A stretch of 8,348 bases of DNA from Deltaproteobacteria bacterium (GCA_019308655.1 JAFDHS010000033.1:1-8348), one strand, 5' to 3'. Shown: positions 1 to 6,661, numbered from the stretch's first letter. Translations and numbers: made by a program. The notes: a model not told the origin generated them from the letters alone.

Positions 1-369
1 TATATAGCCAAGACCTATCTTGGAGGAGAGATCGCTTATGCTTCGAGGGCAGCACATAAAATCAAAATTTGTGGGAATATCGGGAAGCGTGGTGGCCGTA
101 AAATGTTTTGCTTTTAAAAATGTTGAATTTACTCCCATCTGATCAACGATTTGGTTTACATGTTCTACGGCGGTATCCGGAGCTGTCAGATATGAATTAT
201 CGAGATCGATCTGTACGACATCATTTTCAAAATACATTAGAAATTTTGTAAATTCAGGGATATAAATAACCGGAACTACCCCGACCTGCTTGCAAAAATA
301 GATTGATTGAAACAGAGTCTCCCTCCCCAAAGGCGTATTTCTGAAGATATGAAGTAATTGAAAATCCAT
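1..369 (-). CDS. Universal-stress-protein-like protein, N-terminal 123 codons (runs off left edge)
   Basis: The frame is open from the ATG at 367-369 to base 1, so the gene continues outside the window. The start is well supported: AAGGAG lies six bases upstream (376-381). The protein begins MDFQLLHIFRNTPLGRETL, followed by a strand-helix pattern (VGVVPVIYIP, then FLMYFENDVVQIDLD) and a segment ending CCPRSISDLSSKIGLGY. I recognise this as resembling Usp-type (COG0589-like) proteins of deltaproteobacteria, whose N-terminal domain keeps the alpha/beta layout but not a clear ATP-binding signature; that assignment is from memory. Usp proteins are cytoplasmic, often nucleotide-binding, and accumulate under stress; the actual ligand here is unknown. 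It lies on the same strand as the CLC gene, separated by 230 bases holding a repeat element, so it may be the last gene of that operon or have its own promoter. I see no strong promoter in the gap. Confidence 0.6.
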   Translation of the reverse strand, partial: MDFQLLHIFRNTPLGRETLFQSIYFCKQVGVVPVIYIPEFTKFLMYFENDVVQIDLDNSYLTAPDTAVEHVNQIVDQMGVNSTFLKAKHFTATTLPDIPTNFDFMCCPRSISDLSSKIGLGYI

Positions 370-403
370 TTAAGTCTCCTTATGTGCTTTGAAAATTGGC
401 TTA

Positions 404-583
404 GGGACTCGGAAAAAATAAAGTGTTCCAGATAGCGCTCATGTTTAGGTTAGATTTATTCGATCCGAAATCTAATCGCCACAGGAATAGTCGTTCTATT
501 TCGAGGACGATTTGATTGAGGATCGGATAAAGATGGCCTGAAGAGGTGATGCTAAATGGGATAATTTGTTTGTTCCGAGTCCC
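404..583 (+). mobile_element. MITE-like non-coding element, intact copy with terminal inverted repeats
   Basis: GGGACTCGGAA at 404-414 is perfectly inverted as TTCCGAGTCCC at 573-583, and both ends are flanked by the direct triplet TTA (401-403 and 584-586), a candidate target duplication. The 180-base interior has no coding capacity. It contains a hairpin (TCGTTCT 491-497 with AGGACGA 504-510, one G-T pair) and the near-repeats GATTTATTCGAT (453-464) and GATTTGATTGAG (509-520). A related, shorter copy lies at 4896-5024 in opposite orientation. Terminal inverted repeats, a short direct repeat, no ORF and a second copy together fit a miniature inverted-repeat transposable element. The mobilising transposase is not in the window. 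A TNA-type 3-base duplication resembles that of some IS5-family groups, but that link is a guess. Confidence 0.75.
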
Positions 584-599
584 TTATACAAATCAGAGT

Positions 600-2324
600 T
601 CAGGGGGCAGTCTGCACGATAAGCTCTTTACGATATTTATCCAGAAGTGTCGCCTTTGAAATCATACCTATAAATCTTTTGTTCGCAACAACCGGCATGC
701 TGAAAAGTCGATTTTCATCCATCTTTCGCAAAACATCAGCCAAATCGTCTTCAGGACGGACTGTCTCAACCCGGGTATTCATCAACTGACCCAAAATAAC
801 CGCATCATACATCATGAAGTCAAATAAATAAGGCCGAATATCATCTAAATGTATCATCCCCAAAAAATAACCCGTATCTTCTTCCTCAACAGGGAAGTAA
901 TTTCTATGGGATCTTTTTATGATATCGATAAAATCCCGAAGCAGCATATTCTGTTTTACCGTTATACAATCGGTTTCAAGGAGTTCTTCTATACTCAAAT
1001 CGGTCAGAACCCTGGCATCCGTGCCGGGCCTTAAAAGATGGCCTTTCTCTACAAGGCCTTTAAGATAAATGGAGGCAGGTTCGATGTAGTGGCAGAGTGT
1101 TGTAGAAACAGCTGATACTAAAATAAGTGGGAGAATGACTTCATAACTCCCCGTAATTTCAACGATAAGGAAAATTCCGGTAAGGGGTGCCTGCAATATG
1201 CCGCTGATAAGCCCGGCCATTCCAAGCAAAGCAAAACAGCCTTCGTTGACCCATGATGCAGCCGGCCACAAAAAAACGAGCGCCCGGTGATAAGCCAGCC
1301 CTACAAAACTGCCGATGACGAGAGAAGGGGCAAATATTCCTCCTGAACCGCCCCAACCCAAGGTCAGGGAAGTGGCAACAATCTTTGCAATTCCAGCCAG
1401 TGCAACGGCAATTAAACCCTGCCTGAAACTCCCCTCGATCATGGCCCGAATCGGCTGATACCCTTCCCCTAAAACATCAGGAAGGAAAAAACCGATGAGA
1501 CCGACTGCACAGCCGCCTATAGCCGCCCGTATCCATACCGGAAATGAAAGCCGGCTTGATACGCCGTTCATATAGCCAAGCATACGCGTCAGCAGAATTG
1601 ATGCTGCAGCTGTAATTACAGCCAAACCGATAGATGCCGTAATATCAGTAAAATCGATACTGAAGTGGCGATGGGAAAAAGCGATCTGGTTTCCCTGAAG
1701 TATACGGCTTACTTCAGTACCCGCTACGGAAGCAATGGCAATCGGAATAATGTTTACGGAAGACCATTCCCCGAGAATCACCTCCATTGTAAAAACCATC
1801 CCTGCAATGGGTGCATTGAAAATGGAAGATATCGCCCCTGCCGCTCCACATCCGACAAGGGTAACCCGCTGACGGTCATTTAAGGAAAAAAATTTCGCGA
1901 TATTGGACCCGATGGCAGCCCCGCTCATAACAACAGGAGCCTCGGGGCCTGCTGAACCTCCACTGCCGATAGTCAGGCAACTGGATATCAGCCTGGAGTA
2001 ACTCGACCTGAAACGGAGCAGGCCACCGTAACGCGATACGCTGTAGATAACCTCAGGCACACCATGACCTGCCCCTTCCTTTACGATTTTTTCAAGAAAC
2101 AAAGAGGAAAGGACCGCTCCGATTGCCGGGAAAAAGAACGCCCACCAAAGATGGTGATAATCATAAAGGAAGTCAAATATTGTCAGGATGGATCGATTAA
2201 GCGCTACCGCTCCCAATCCACTGCAAGTCCCTACAATAATAGCTATAAATATAAGCAAAAGACGATCATCCGTGCGGAAAAGGGGCCAGTTCGCAGGATA
2301 GCGCAATAATTTTAATTTGCTCAT
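600..2324 (-). CDS. CLC-family chloride channel/transporter with C-terminal CBS pair
   Basis: This is an inner-membrane anion channel or Cl-/H+ exchanger of 574 residues from the chosen ATG at 2324. The three CLC selectivity-filter motifs are present: GHGVP (86-90), GSGGSAGPEAP (120-130, gating glutamate at about E128) and GGIFAP (328-333). A helix-R tyrosine (about Y420, in ASIYLKGL) matches the central tyrosine of the family. Two CBS repeats follow (about 439-501 and 509-568), the usual nucleotide-responsive cytoplasmic module. At the intracellular proton-glutamate site the sequence reads FTMEV (V182), the residue found in CLC channels rather than exchangers. The same frame stays open upstream to a TTG at 2444, but that start would overlap the preceding gene by 29 bases and add 40 Lys/Phe-rich residues. 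No strong ribosome site precedes any candidate start, so 2324 is a judgement. The gene follows the HTH-IIA gene after 91 bases. Confidence 0.93.
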   Translation of the reverse strand: MSKLKLLRYPANWPLFRTDDRLLLIFIAIIVGTCSGLGAVALNRSILTIFDFLYDYHHLWWAFFFPAIGAVLSSLFLEKIVKEGAGHGVPEVIYSVSRYGGLLRFRSSYSRLISSCLTIGSGGSAGPEAPVVMSGAAIGSNIAKFFSLNDRQRVTLVGCGAAGAISSIFNAPIAGMVFTMEVILGEWSSVNIIPIAIASVAGTEVSRILQGNQIAFSHRHFSIDFTDITASIGLAVITAAASILLTRMLGYMNGVSSRLSFPVWIRAAIGGCAVGLIGFFLPDVLGEGYQPIRAMIEGSFRQGLIAVALAGIAKIVATSLTLGWGGSGGIFAPSLVIGSFVGLAYHRALVFLWPAASWVNEGCFALLGMAGLISGILQAPLTGIFLIVEITGSYEVILPLILVSAVSTTLCHYIEPASIYLKGLVEKGHLLRPGTDARVLTDLSIEELLETDCITVKQNMLLRDFIDIIKRSHRNYFPVEEEDTGYFLGMIHLDDIRPYLFDFMMYDAVILGQLMNTRVETVRPEDDLADVLRKMDENRLFSMPVVANKRFIGMISKATLLDKYRKELIVQTAP

Positions 2325-2415
2325 ATTAACAACACCAAAATCAACCGCAAAAAATTTTAAAAATCTACTTAAACCAGTCACGAAAAAAAGTTTTTTTCTA
2401 AAAAGGGGGTGTAAC

Positions 2416-3159
2416 CTACCCTCTTTTATCGAGTTTTTCTTCAAAATCGGCTATTCTTGAACACAGAACATCTATAGCGGGAGGTTCTTTTAAAGATTCC
2501 ACAAAAGCGTCATCCCGCATACAAAAAGCAAGCCGGGATAAAAGATGGAGATGCCCCTTCACAGACTGACTTAACAGTATAAACAGGACAAAGACCGGTT
2601 TGTCATCCACTGCACCGAAATTTACAGCCTTTTCAAGAAAGCATGTGGTGATTAAAGGATGTCCGATTGCATTTGAAAGAGGGGTACGGGGATGGGGGAT
2701 GGCAATCCCCTTGCCGATTCCGGTCGATGTAAGACGCTCCCTTTCAATGAGCTTTTCATAAAGCTGATCTTTTTGACTTTCCGCCAAACCCGGAATCTTG
2801 TCCACGGCATTGAGCAGAACGCTTTGAACATCATCTCCTTTTATACCATAAAATATACCTCCGCGCTTCATCAACGGCAAAAGATTCTCCAAGATGGGTT
2901 CCGGCTTGTTTTCGATAATCCGTTCAGGAGGTAAAAAAAGCAGATTATGATTTTTAGCCCATTTTTCCAGAACAGACTTTTTGAACATGCAGGTATTGCC
3001 GGTTCTGCGCATAGGAATCCTGCCCTGACGTACCCAGCGTTCAAGAGTGTTTGAGGGAAGATCAAGACTCCGTGCAACTTCTTTTATCGTAAGTTTCATA
3101 AATATAATCAAAGGCGTATTAAAATAGTCGTTTTCTATCCAAAAATCCGCAAGTCTCAT
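2416..3159 (-). CDS. HTH-PTS IIA(Ntr) fusion regulator (PtsN-like)
   Basis: The protein has 247 residues. An excisionase/MerR-type winged helix-turn-helix occupies about 21-72 (TIKEVARSLDLPSNTLERWV, then GRIPMRR and a C-terminal FKKSVLEKW). After a linker, a PTS EIIA type-2 domain covers about 85-245. It has the phosphoacceptor histidine H156 in GIAIPHPRTP and the second family histidine motif GHLHLLSRLA (202-211). In PTS-Ntr systems this domain takes phosphate from NPr/EI(Ntr) and controls partners, including K+ transport in enterobacteria, rather than transporting sugar. The fused DNA-binding domain suggests direct transcriptional control (inference). The ATG at 3159 overlaps the HD gene's TGA as ATGA, implying translational coupling. 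An internal ATG at 3099 begins exactly at the HTH (MKLTIKEV) but has no visible ribosome site, so it is the alternative start. The next gene encodes the CLC protein. Confidence 0.88.
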   Translation of the reverse strand: MRLADFWIENDYFNTPLIIFMKLTIKEVARSLDLPSNTLERWVRQGRIPMRRTGNTCMFKKSVLEKWAKNHNLLFLPPERIIENKPEPILENLLPLMKRGGIFYGIKGDDVQSVLLNAVDKIPGLAESQKDQLYEKLIERERLTSTGIGKGIAIPHPRTPLSNAIGHPLITTCFLEKAVNFGAVDDKPVFVLFILLSQSVKGHLHLLSRLAFCMRDDAFVESLKEPPAIDVLCSRIADFEEKLDKRG

Positions 3160-3707
3160 TCAACATAATTTTTTTGCCACCAAGAATCCCAGTCCGTACT
3201 TGTGATGCTTTCGGCAAGTTTTTTCCCGATATCTGTTTTCAGACGCCTTAAGACATGAGGCAGCCATTTGTCAGGGGCGGCACTTCCGATATCCGAAAGG
3301 GTTTTCAATTCAAGGATAAATGCGAGTTGATCGGCGTCATGTGCCAGCTCTGCCTCTGCTGATTTTCTTTCATTGAATTCATCGATAAGAGCGGCAATGG
3401 AAGAACCAAAAGGGATGTCACGGGTTGTGTCTTCTATCGCTTTTTTTTCGTCTACGGTTACGTATTTTTTCTGAACGTAGTTCATATCTCCTGTTCTTGT
3501 CTCAGGCAGGTCATGTACAATACACATGGATATGAGTTTAAGGGGATCTATGTCAGATGCCATTTGAGACATGACATATCCGATAAAAGTAACCAGAAAG
3601 GAATGTTCCGCTATGGACTCTTTTCCCGTACCCAGAAAATTAAAGCCTGATCTGGGAATTTCCTTTAAAATTTTTGCTTCAAACAAAAGTTCTGCAATAT
3701 TTTTCAT
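3156..3707 (-). CDS. HD-domain phosphohydrolase, YfbR/HDDC2-like (likely 5'-deoxynucleotidase)
   Basis: The 183-residue protein has the size and motif order of the single-domain YfbR/HDDC2 family. An N-terminal RSGF (R19) sits where YfbR has its conserved arginine. The metal ligands appear as H35 in IAEHSF, H65-D66 in IVHDLPE, and a distal aspartate in HDADQL (D124 or D126). E69 and D74 (ETRTGD) follow the HD pair as in this family. E. coli YfbR is a cytoplasmic metal-dependent 5'-nucleotidase for deoxyribonucleoside monophosphates; applying that substrate here is inference, and only an HD phosphohydrolase is certain. GAGGG lies just upstream of the ATG (3711-3715 on the plus strand as CCCTC), with a short 3-base spacer. 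The gene starts 34 bases after hslO ends, and its stop codon overlaps the start of the HTH-IIA gene. It contains an A8 run (3441-3448), a possible slippage site. Confidence 0.85.
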   Translation of the reverse strand: MKNIAELLFEAKILKEIPRSGFNFLGTGKESIAEHSFLVTFIGYVMSQMASDIDPLKLISMCIVHDLPETRTGDMNYVQKKYVTVDEKKAIEDTTRDIPFGSSIAALIDEFNERKSAEAELAHDADQLAFILELKTLSDIGSAAPDKWLPHVLRRLKTDIGKKLAESITSTDWDSWWQKNYVE

Positions 3708-3741
3708 AAACCCTCAGTCGATTGAAGAACCATAACAAAAA

Positions 3742-4713
3742 TTAATTTTCAGGGAAGCGCTTTTCATATATCTGCTTAATATCAGCTTGGGTGAAATGAT
3801 AGGGTGTATTGCAATTATGACACAGTATCTCAACAGGGAAAGGTCCTTTTTCTAAAATATCCTTAAGATCTTCCAACGGAAGGAGAGTTAAGAGGCTGCA
3901 AATACGTTTCTCGTTACAATGACACATGAATTCGACCCGGTAATCGGCCAAAAATTTCGGTGAAAAACTTTTAAAAACCTCTTTCACCAATTTTGCCGGA
4001 GCCTGCTTATCCGGATTTTTTTCTTCCGAAGTCCGGTCTTCGGCAAAGATCGTCCCAATTGACGGTAAATTCCGAACCAGGTTTTCCACCCTTTCAATGG
4101 TCTGCTTACGGGCACCGGGCATGGCTTGTAAGACCAATCCACCGGCACCGATAACCTTGCCTTCAGAATCAAACCGGACACTCAAATTAAATGCCGTGGG
4201 TATCTGTTCCGATGTGAGATAGTAGTTTGCAAGATCCTGGGCAAGGTTACCATATTGTAAGTCCACCCGCCCCATAAAGGGCTGCTTGGCATCTTCCAGA
4301 TATTTCGTTACGGTTATAAAGCCGATACCGAAAAAAGGAGAAAGATCGAAATCTTCCAAGGGTTTGTCAACAGGTATGTGCACATTTTTCAGATAACCGC
4401 GGACTTCACCAAAAGCATTGGCTTCAACCACAAGGCCTTTAATGGGCCCTGAACATTCAATTTGTAAGCTGATCCTGTCATTACCTTTCAGGCCGGCCGA
4501 CATCAAACCGGCTCCCAGATAAGCATGGCCCAGAACCAGGGTTTCCAAAATTCCCAGGTCGTGATTGGCCCGCATCTCATTGATCATGCGCGTACCGTTA
4601 ATAACGGCCCCTCGCACCTCCCCGCCGGCCAACAAAAAAACATATAAACGATCCCTTATACCTGCCAGCAGGCGTTCTTTAAGGGTGTTGCCGTAAACCT
4701 TTTTTTTTATCAT
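3742..4713 (-). CDS. hslO: Redox-regulated holdase chaperone Hsp33
   Basis: Hsp33 is a cytoplasmic holdase switched on when oxidation (with unfolding) releases zinc and forms disulfides in its C-terminal domain. The 323-residue protein shows the complete switch: CHC (C264, C266) and CHNC (C298, C301), a CXC-X31-CXXC arrangement like the family's four-cysteine zinc site. The N-terminal core carries family features, including GEVRGAVING (31-40), LGHAYLGAGLMSAGLKG (61-77), the QIECSGPIKGLVVEANAFG stretch (84-102) and GGLVLQAMPGA (191-201). The N-terminus is about 15-20 residues longer than that of E. coli Hsp33. The start codon is followed closely by A9 (T9 at 4700-4708 on the plus strand), a possible slippage site, and no strong ribosome site is visible. 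It is the first gene of the leftward block, about 160 bases from a good promoter. A redox chaperone suggests the organism meets oxidants even if it lives anaerobically. Confidence 0.95.
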   Translation of the reverse strand: MIKKKVYGNTLKERLLAGIRDRLYVFLLAGGEVRGAVINGTRMINEMRANHDLGILETLVLGHAYLGAGLMSAGLKGNDRISLQIECSGPIKGLVVEANAFGEVRGYLKNVHIPVDKPLEDFDLSPFFGIGFITVTKYLEDAKQPFMGRVDLQYGNLAQDLANYYLTSEQIPTAFNLSVRFDSEGKVIGAGGLVLQAMPGARKQTIERVENLVRNLPSIGTIFAEDRTSEEKNPDKQAPAKLVKEVFKSFSPKFLADYRVEFMCHCNEKRICSLLTLLPLEDLKDILEKGPFPVEILCHNCNTPYHFTQADIKQIYEKRFPEN

Positions 4714-4749
4714 AAAGTATCTTGATAACCTAACAAAAATTTTGAGTTC

Positions 4750-4836
4750 CTAAAATTTGAGCTGAAACCCTGGAAGGACATACTCTGTATTCCACGGGTC
4801 AGGCACAGAAGCCGCACATATAAATAAAAATCTCAT
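4750..4836 (-). CDS. Possible 28-residue leader ORF upstream of hslO
   Basis: On the minus strand an ATG at 4836 opens a frame ending in TAG at 4750-4752, inside the predicted hslO leader. The peptide begins MRFLFICAASVPDPW and ends in FQLKF. It resembles no protein I know, and only a weak GGA lies about eight bases upstream. It could be a regulatory upstream ORF, but random occurrence is more likely. Confidence 0.15.
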   Translation of the reverse strand: MRFLFICAASVPDPWNTEYVLPGFQLKF

Positions 4837-4875
4837 CAATTTTCCAATGAAATACAAAGGGAAAAATATAAAAGG

Positions 4876-4904
4876 GATATAGAGAAACACTTTTTCCGTG
4901 TCAA
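4876..4904 (-). promoter_or_regulatory. Sigma-70-type promoter for the hslO operon
   Basis: On the minus strand a perfect -35 TTGACA (4904-4899) is followed after 17 bases by TATATC (4881-4876), which matches four of six -10 positions. Transcription would begin near 4869, giving hslO a leader of about 155 bases. The -35 box lies inside the inferred decayed end of the neighbouring repeat. Confidence 0.55.
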
Positions 4905-5024
4905 GCAAGAAAACGTATTCGCTTTAATATCTCCTTTTCACAGCACCTTTATCCGACCCTCAATCAAACAAATCCGACCTGAATATGAACGGATAAGCAG
5001 TATAATTTATTTTTTCCGGGTCCC
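4896..5024 (-). mobile_element. Decayed second copy of the MITE-like element
   Basis: Read on the minus strand, this copy starts GGGACCCGGAAAAAATAAA (5024-5006), matching 18 of 19 bases of the copy at 404-583. A later block (from 4966) matches 35 of 44 bases around TGATTGAGG and TCGGATAAAG, and an inner block matches 19 of 26. The last 36 bases (4931-4896) align without gaps but match only 19 positions, so the far terminal repeat has decayed. It is about 51 bases shorter than the intact copy, and I see no target duplication. A TTATCCG/CGGATAA pair could fold the core into a hairpin. Confidence 0.65.
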
Positions 5025-5038
5025 TGAGCAGAAATCCT

Positions 5039-5067
5039 TTGACTTGTATCTAACAATTTCTTACTTT
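5039..5067 (+). promoter_or_regulatory. Sigma-70-type promoter for rng
   Basis: TTGACT (5039-5044) and TACTTT (5062-5067) are separated by 17 bases, about 105 bases before the rng ATG. The predicted leader of nearly 100 bases is almost entirely A and T. The promoter begins 15 bases outside the terminal repeat of the decayed element. Confidence 0.5.
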
Positions 5068-5171
5068 AGACCCAAAAAATTTTTTAAAAAACCACAATTA
5101 ATTAAAATAATAAAATAAAATAACCATTTTCTTTTTTTAAGGGGGTACACTAAATTTAAGGATAAAAATAC

Positions 5172-6635
5172 ATGAGCAACAAAATACTTATTAATGGAGT
5201 CGATCCTGAAGAATGCAGAATCGCGAAAGTCAAAAACAACAAATTAGAAGAATTTCACATAGAGACTGCGGCGAGGAAGATTACCCAGGGAAATATTTAC
5301 AAAGCGGTTATAACGCGAGTTGAACCCAGCCTTCAGGCCGTTTTTGTTGATTACGGAGCGGAGCGTCACGGTTTTTTACAGAAGCAGGAAATCCACAGCG
5401 ACTACTTTCAGGATACTCAGTCAGGCGATTTCTCATTAAAAAAAATAGTCAAGCGCGGTCAGGAACTCCTAATCCAGGTCACAAAAGATCCGATAATGAA
5501 AAAGGGTGCAATGATCACCACGTTTATTTCTCTTCCCGGAAGATATCTTGTCCTCATGCCCGGAAGCAAAAACAAAGGGGTTTCACGAAAAATAGAAGAT
5601 GAAAATGAACGGAAACGCCTGAAAGATATTATAGCCAAGCTGAAAGTACCCGAAGGGTTCGGTCTGATTGTCCGTACTGCCGGCGAAAATTGTACGAAGA
5701 CCCTTATGTCCAAGGACTTGAGCTATCTTATGCGCCTGTGGAAAAATATCAATAAAGAAAGCGTAAAAGAAAAAGCCCCCGTACTCCTCTATAAAGAACA
5801 AAACCTTGCTGTAAGAGCCATAAGGGACTATTTCACTCTCGACGTTACGGAAATTCTGATAGACGATCCTACGATTTATCAAAAAGTTAAAGACTTTATT
5901 TATCTCATATCACCCAAACTTCCCAAAATAGTCAAACGATACAAAGGCGCAAAACCAATTTTCACAAAACATCAACTCGAACAACAAATTGCTTCAATCT
6001 TTGACAGCCGGGTTAATTTAAAATCGGGAGGATGTATTGTTATCGACCAGACAGAAGCACTGGTCGCAATTGATGTCAATTCCGGCAAGGCGACTCAGAA
6101 AAATTCTATCGAAAAAACAGCCCTGCAAACCAATCTTGAAGCAGCGGAAGAAGTTGCGCGTCAGCTTAGACTAAGGGACTTGGGAGGTCTGATCGTCATA
6201 GATTTTATCGACATGAGGGAGTCAAAAAACAGATCCCAGGTTGAAAAGGCTTTGAAAGCCCATCTAAAAGAAGACAAGGCCAGATCAAAAGTCGGCAGAA
6301 TTTCCAGATTCGGGCTGTTGGAAATGTCAAGACAACGAATCAGGCCATCTATTGAATACAGCAGTTTCGTAACATGTAAACACTGCCATGGCAAAGGCAT
6401 AACCCCTTCCAAGGAAACCCTTGGACTTGGCTTTTTACGCAAACTGAGCCTGGAAATGTTAAAGGATGAAATATCCGGTATAAAAGGAATCATTCCCCAT
6501 GATGTAGCGGATTATCTCTTGAACAAGAAGCGAAAAGAACTTCTTGATCTTGAGGCAAGACATGGTATCACCGTATCTCTCGAAAGAGATGCCGATATGA
6601 TACCCGGAGAGAGCAAGATTATTTGTGAAAAATAA
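5172..6635 (+). CDS. rng: Ribonuclease G (RNase E/G family endoribonuclease)
   Basis: RNase G cuts single-stranded AU-rich RNA in rRNA maturation and mRNA decay. The protein has 487 residues, almost the length of E. coli RNase G, and lacks the long RNase E scaffold tail. An S1 RNA-binding domain occupies about 36-120 (GNIYKAVITRVEPSLQAVFV, ERHGFL). The 5'-monophosphate sensor RTAG is at 168-171. The catalytic metal ligands are D301 (AIDVNSGK) and D344 (GGLIVIDFIDM), 43 residues apart as in RNase E (D303 and D346). The zinc link is CKHC (C402, C405), in CKHCHGKG, followed by the dimerisation region. The start is fixed by AAGGA nine bases upstream. It opens the rightward block and is followed by a hairpin and then the LysM-like gene 75 bases on. 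A paralogous RNase E elsewhere cannot be excluded. Confidence 0.95.
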   Translation: MSNKILINGVDPEECRIAKVKNNKLEEFHIETAARKITQGNIYKAVITRVEPSLQAVFVDYGAERHGFLQKQEIHSDYFQDTQSGDFSLKKIVKRGQELLIQVTKDPIMKKGAMITTFISLPGRYLVLMPGSKNKGVSRKIEDENERKRLKDIIAKLKVPEGFGLIVRTAGENCTKTLMSKDLSYLMRLWKNINKESVKEKAPVLLYKEQNLAVRAIRDYFTLDVTEILIDDPTIYQKVKDFIYLISPKLPKIVKRYKGAKPIFTKHQLEQQIASIFDSRVNLKSGGCIVIDQTEALVAIDVNSGKATQKNSIEKTALQTNLEAAEEVARQLRLRDLGGLIVIDFIDMRESKNRSQVEKALKAHLKEDKARSKVGRISRFGLLEMSRQRIRPSIEYSSFVTCKHCHGKGITPSKETLGLGFLRKLSLEMLKDEISGIKGIIPHDVADYLLNKKRKELLDLEARHGITVSLERDADMIPGESKIICEK

Positions 6636-6639
6636 AAAA

Positions 6640-6661
6640 CTTGTCATATTGACAGGCTTTT
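6640..6661 (+). terminator. Possible weak intrinsic terminator after rng
   Basis: CTTGTCA (6640-6646) pairs with TGACAGG (6650-6656), including one G-T pair, across a TAT loop, and is followed by CTTTT. The stem is short and the T run is only four bases, so it may be only a partial terminator or an RNA-stabilising hairpin. Its right arm also contains TTGACA (6649-6654), which with TATCTG 17 bases later could be a weak promoter for the next gene. Confidence 0.4.

Larger units (their letters stand above)
4714..5171. other. Divergent control region between hslO and rng (458 bases)
   Basis: No convincing long gene lies here. From left to right it holds the hslO leader with one weak 28-codon frame, a leftward promoter, a decayed repeat element, a rightward promoter, and a very AT-rich rng leader (about 5070-5171) with A and T tracts and few G/C bases. 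A strong-looking AAGGGGG at 5139-5145 has no start codon at a useful distance. The working rng ribosome site is AAGGA at 5158-5162, nine bases before the ATG. Confidence 0.7.

Noticed and set aside
1665..1883. Rightward open frame inside the CLC region, and similar ones at 849-1034 and 2064-2309
   Set aside because: They lie opposite a strongly supported CLC gene and have no family features or ribosome sites; they are antisense shadows.
2382..2398. A7-G-T7 palindrome between the HTH-IIA and CLC genes, considered as a terminator
   Set aside because: The stem would be only A-T pairs with a one-base loop and no GC core; it is better read as homopolymer tracts.
5139..5145. AAGGGGG as the rng ribosome binding site or that of a leader ORF
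   Set aside because: It is 26 bases before the rng ATG, and no start codon lies at a usable distance; AAGGA at 5158-5162 fits better.
5459..5882. Leftward open frames opposite rng (also 6161-6493 and 6459-6647)
   Set aside because: They are antisense to a gene with complete RNase G motifs; their peptides have no recognisable domain.
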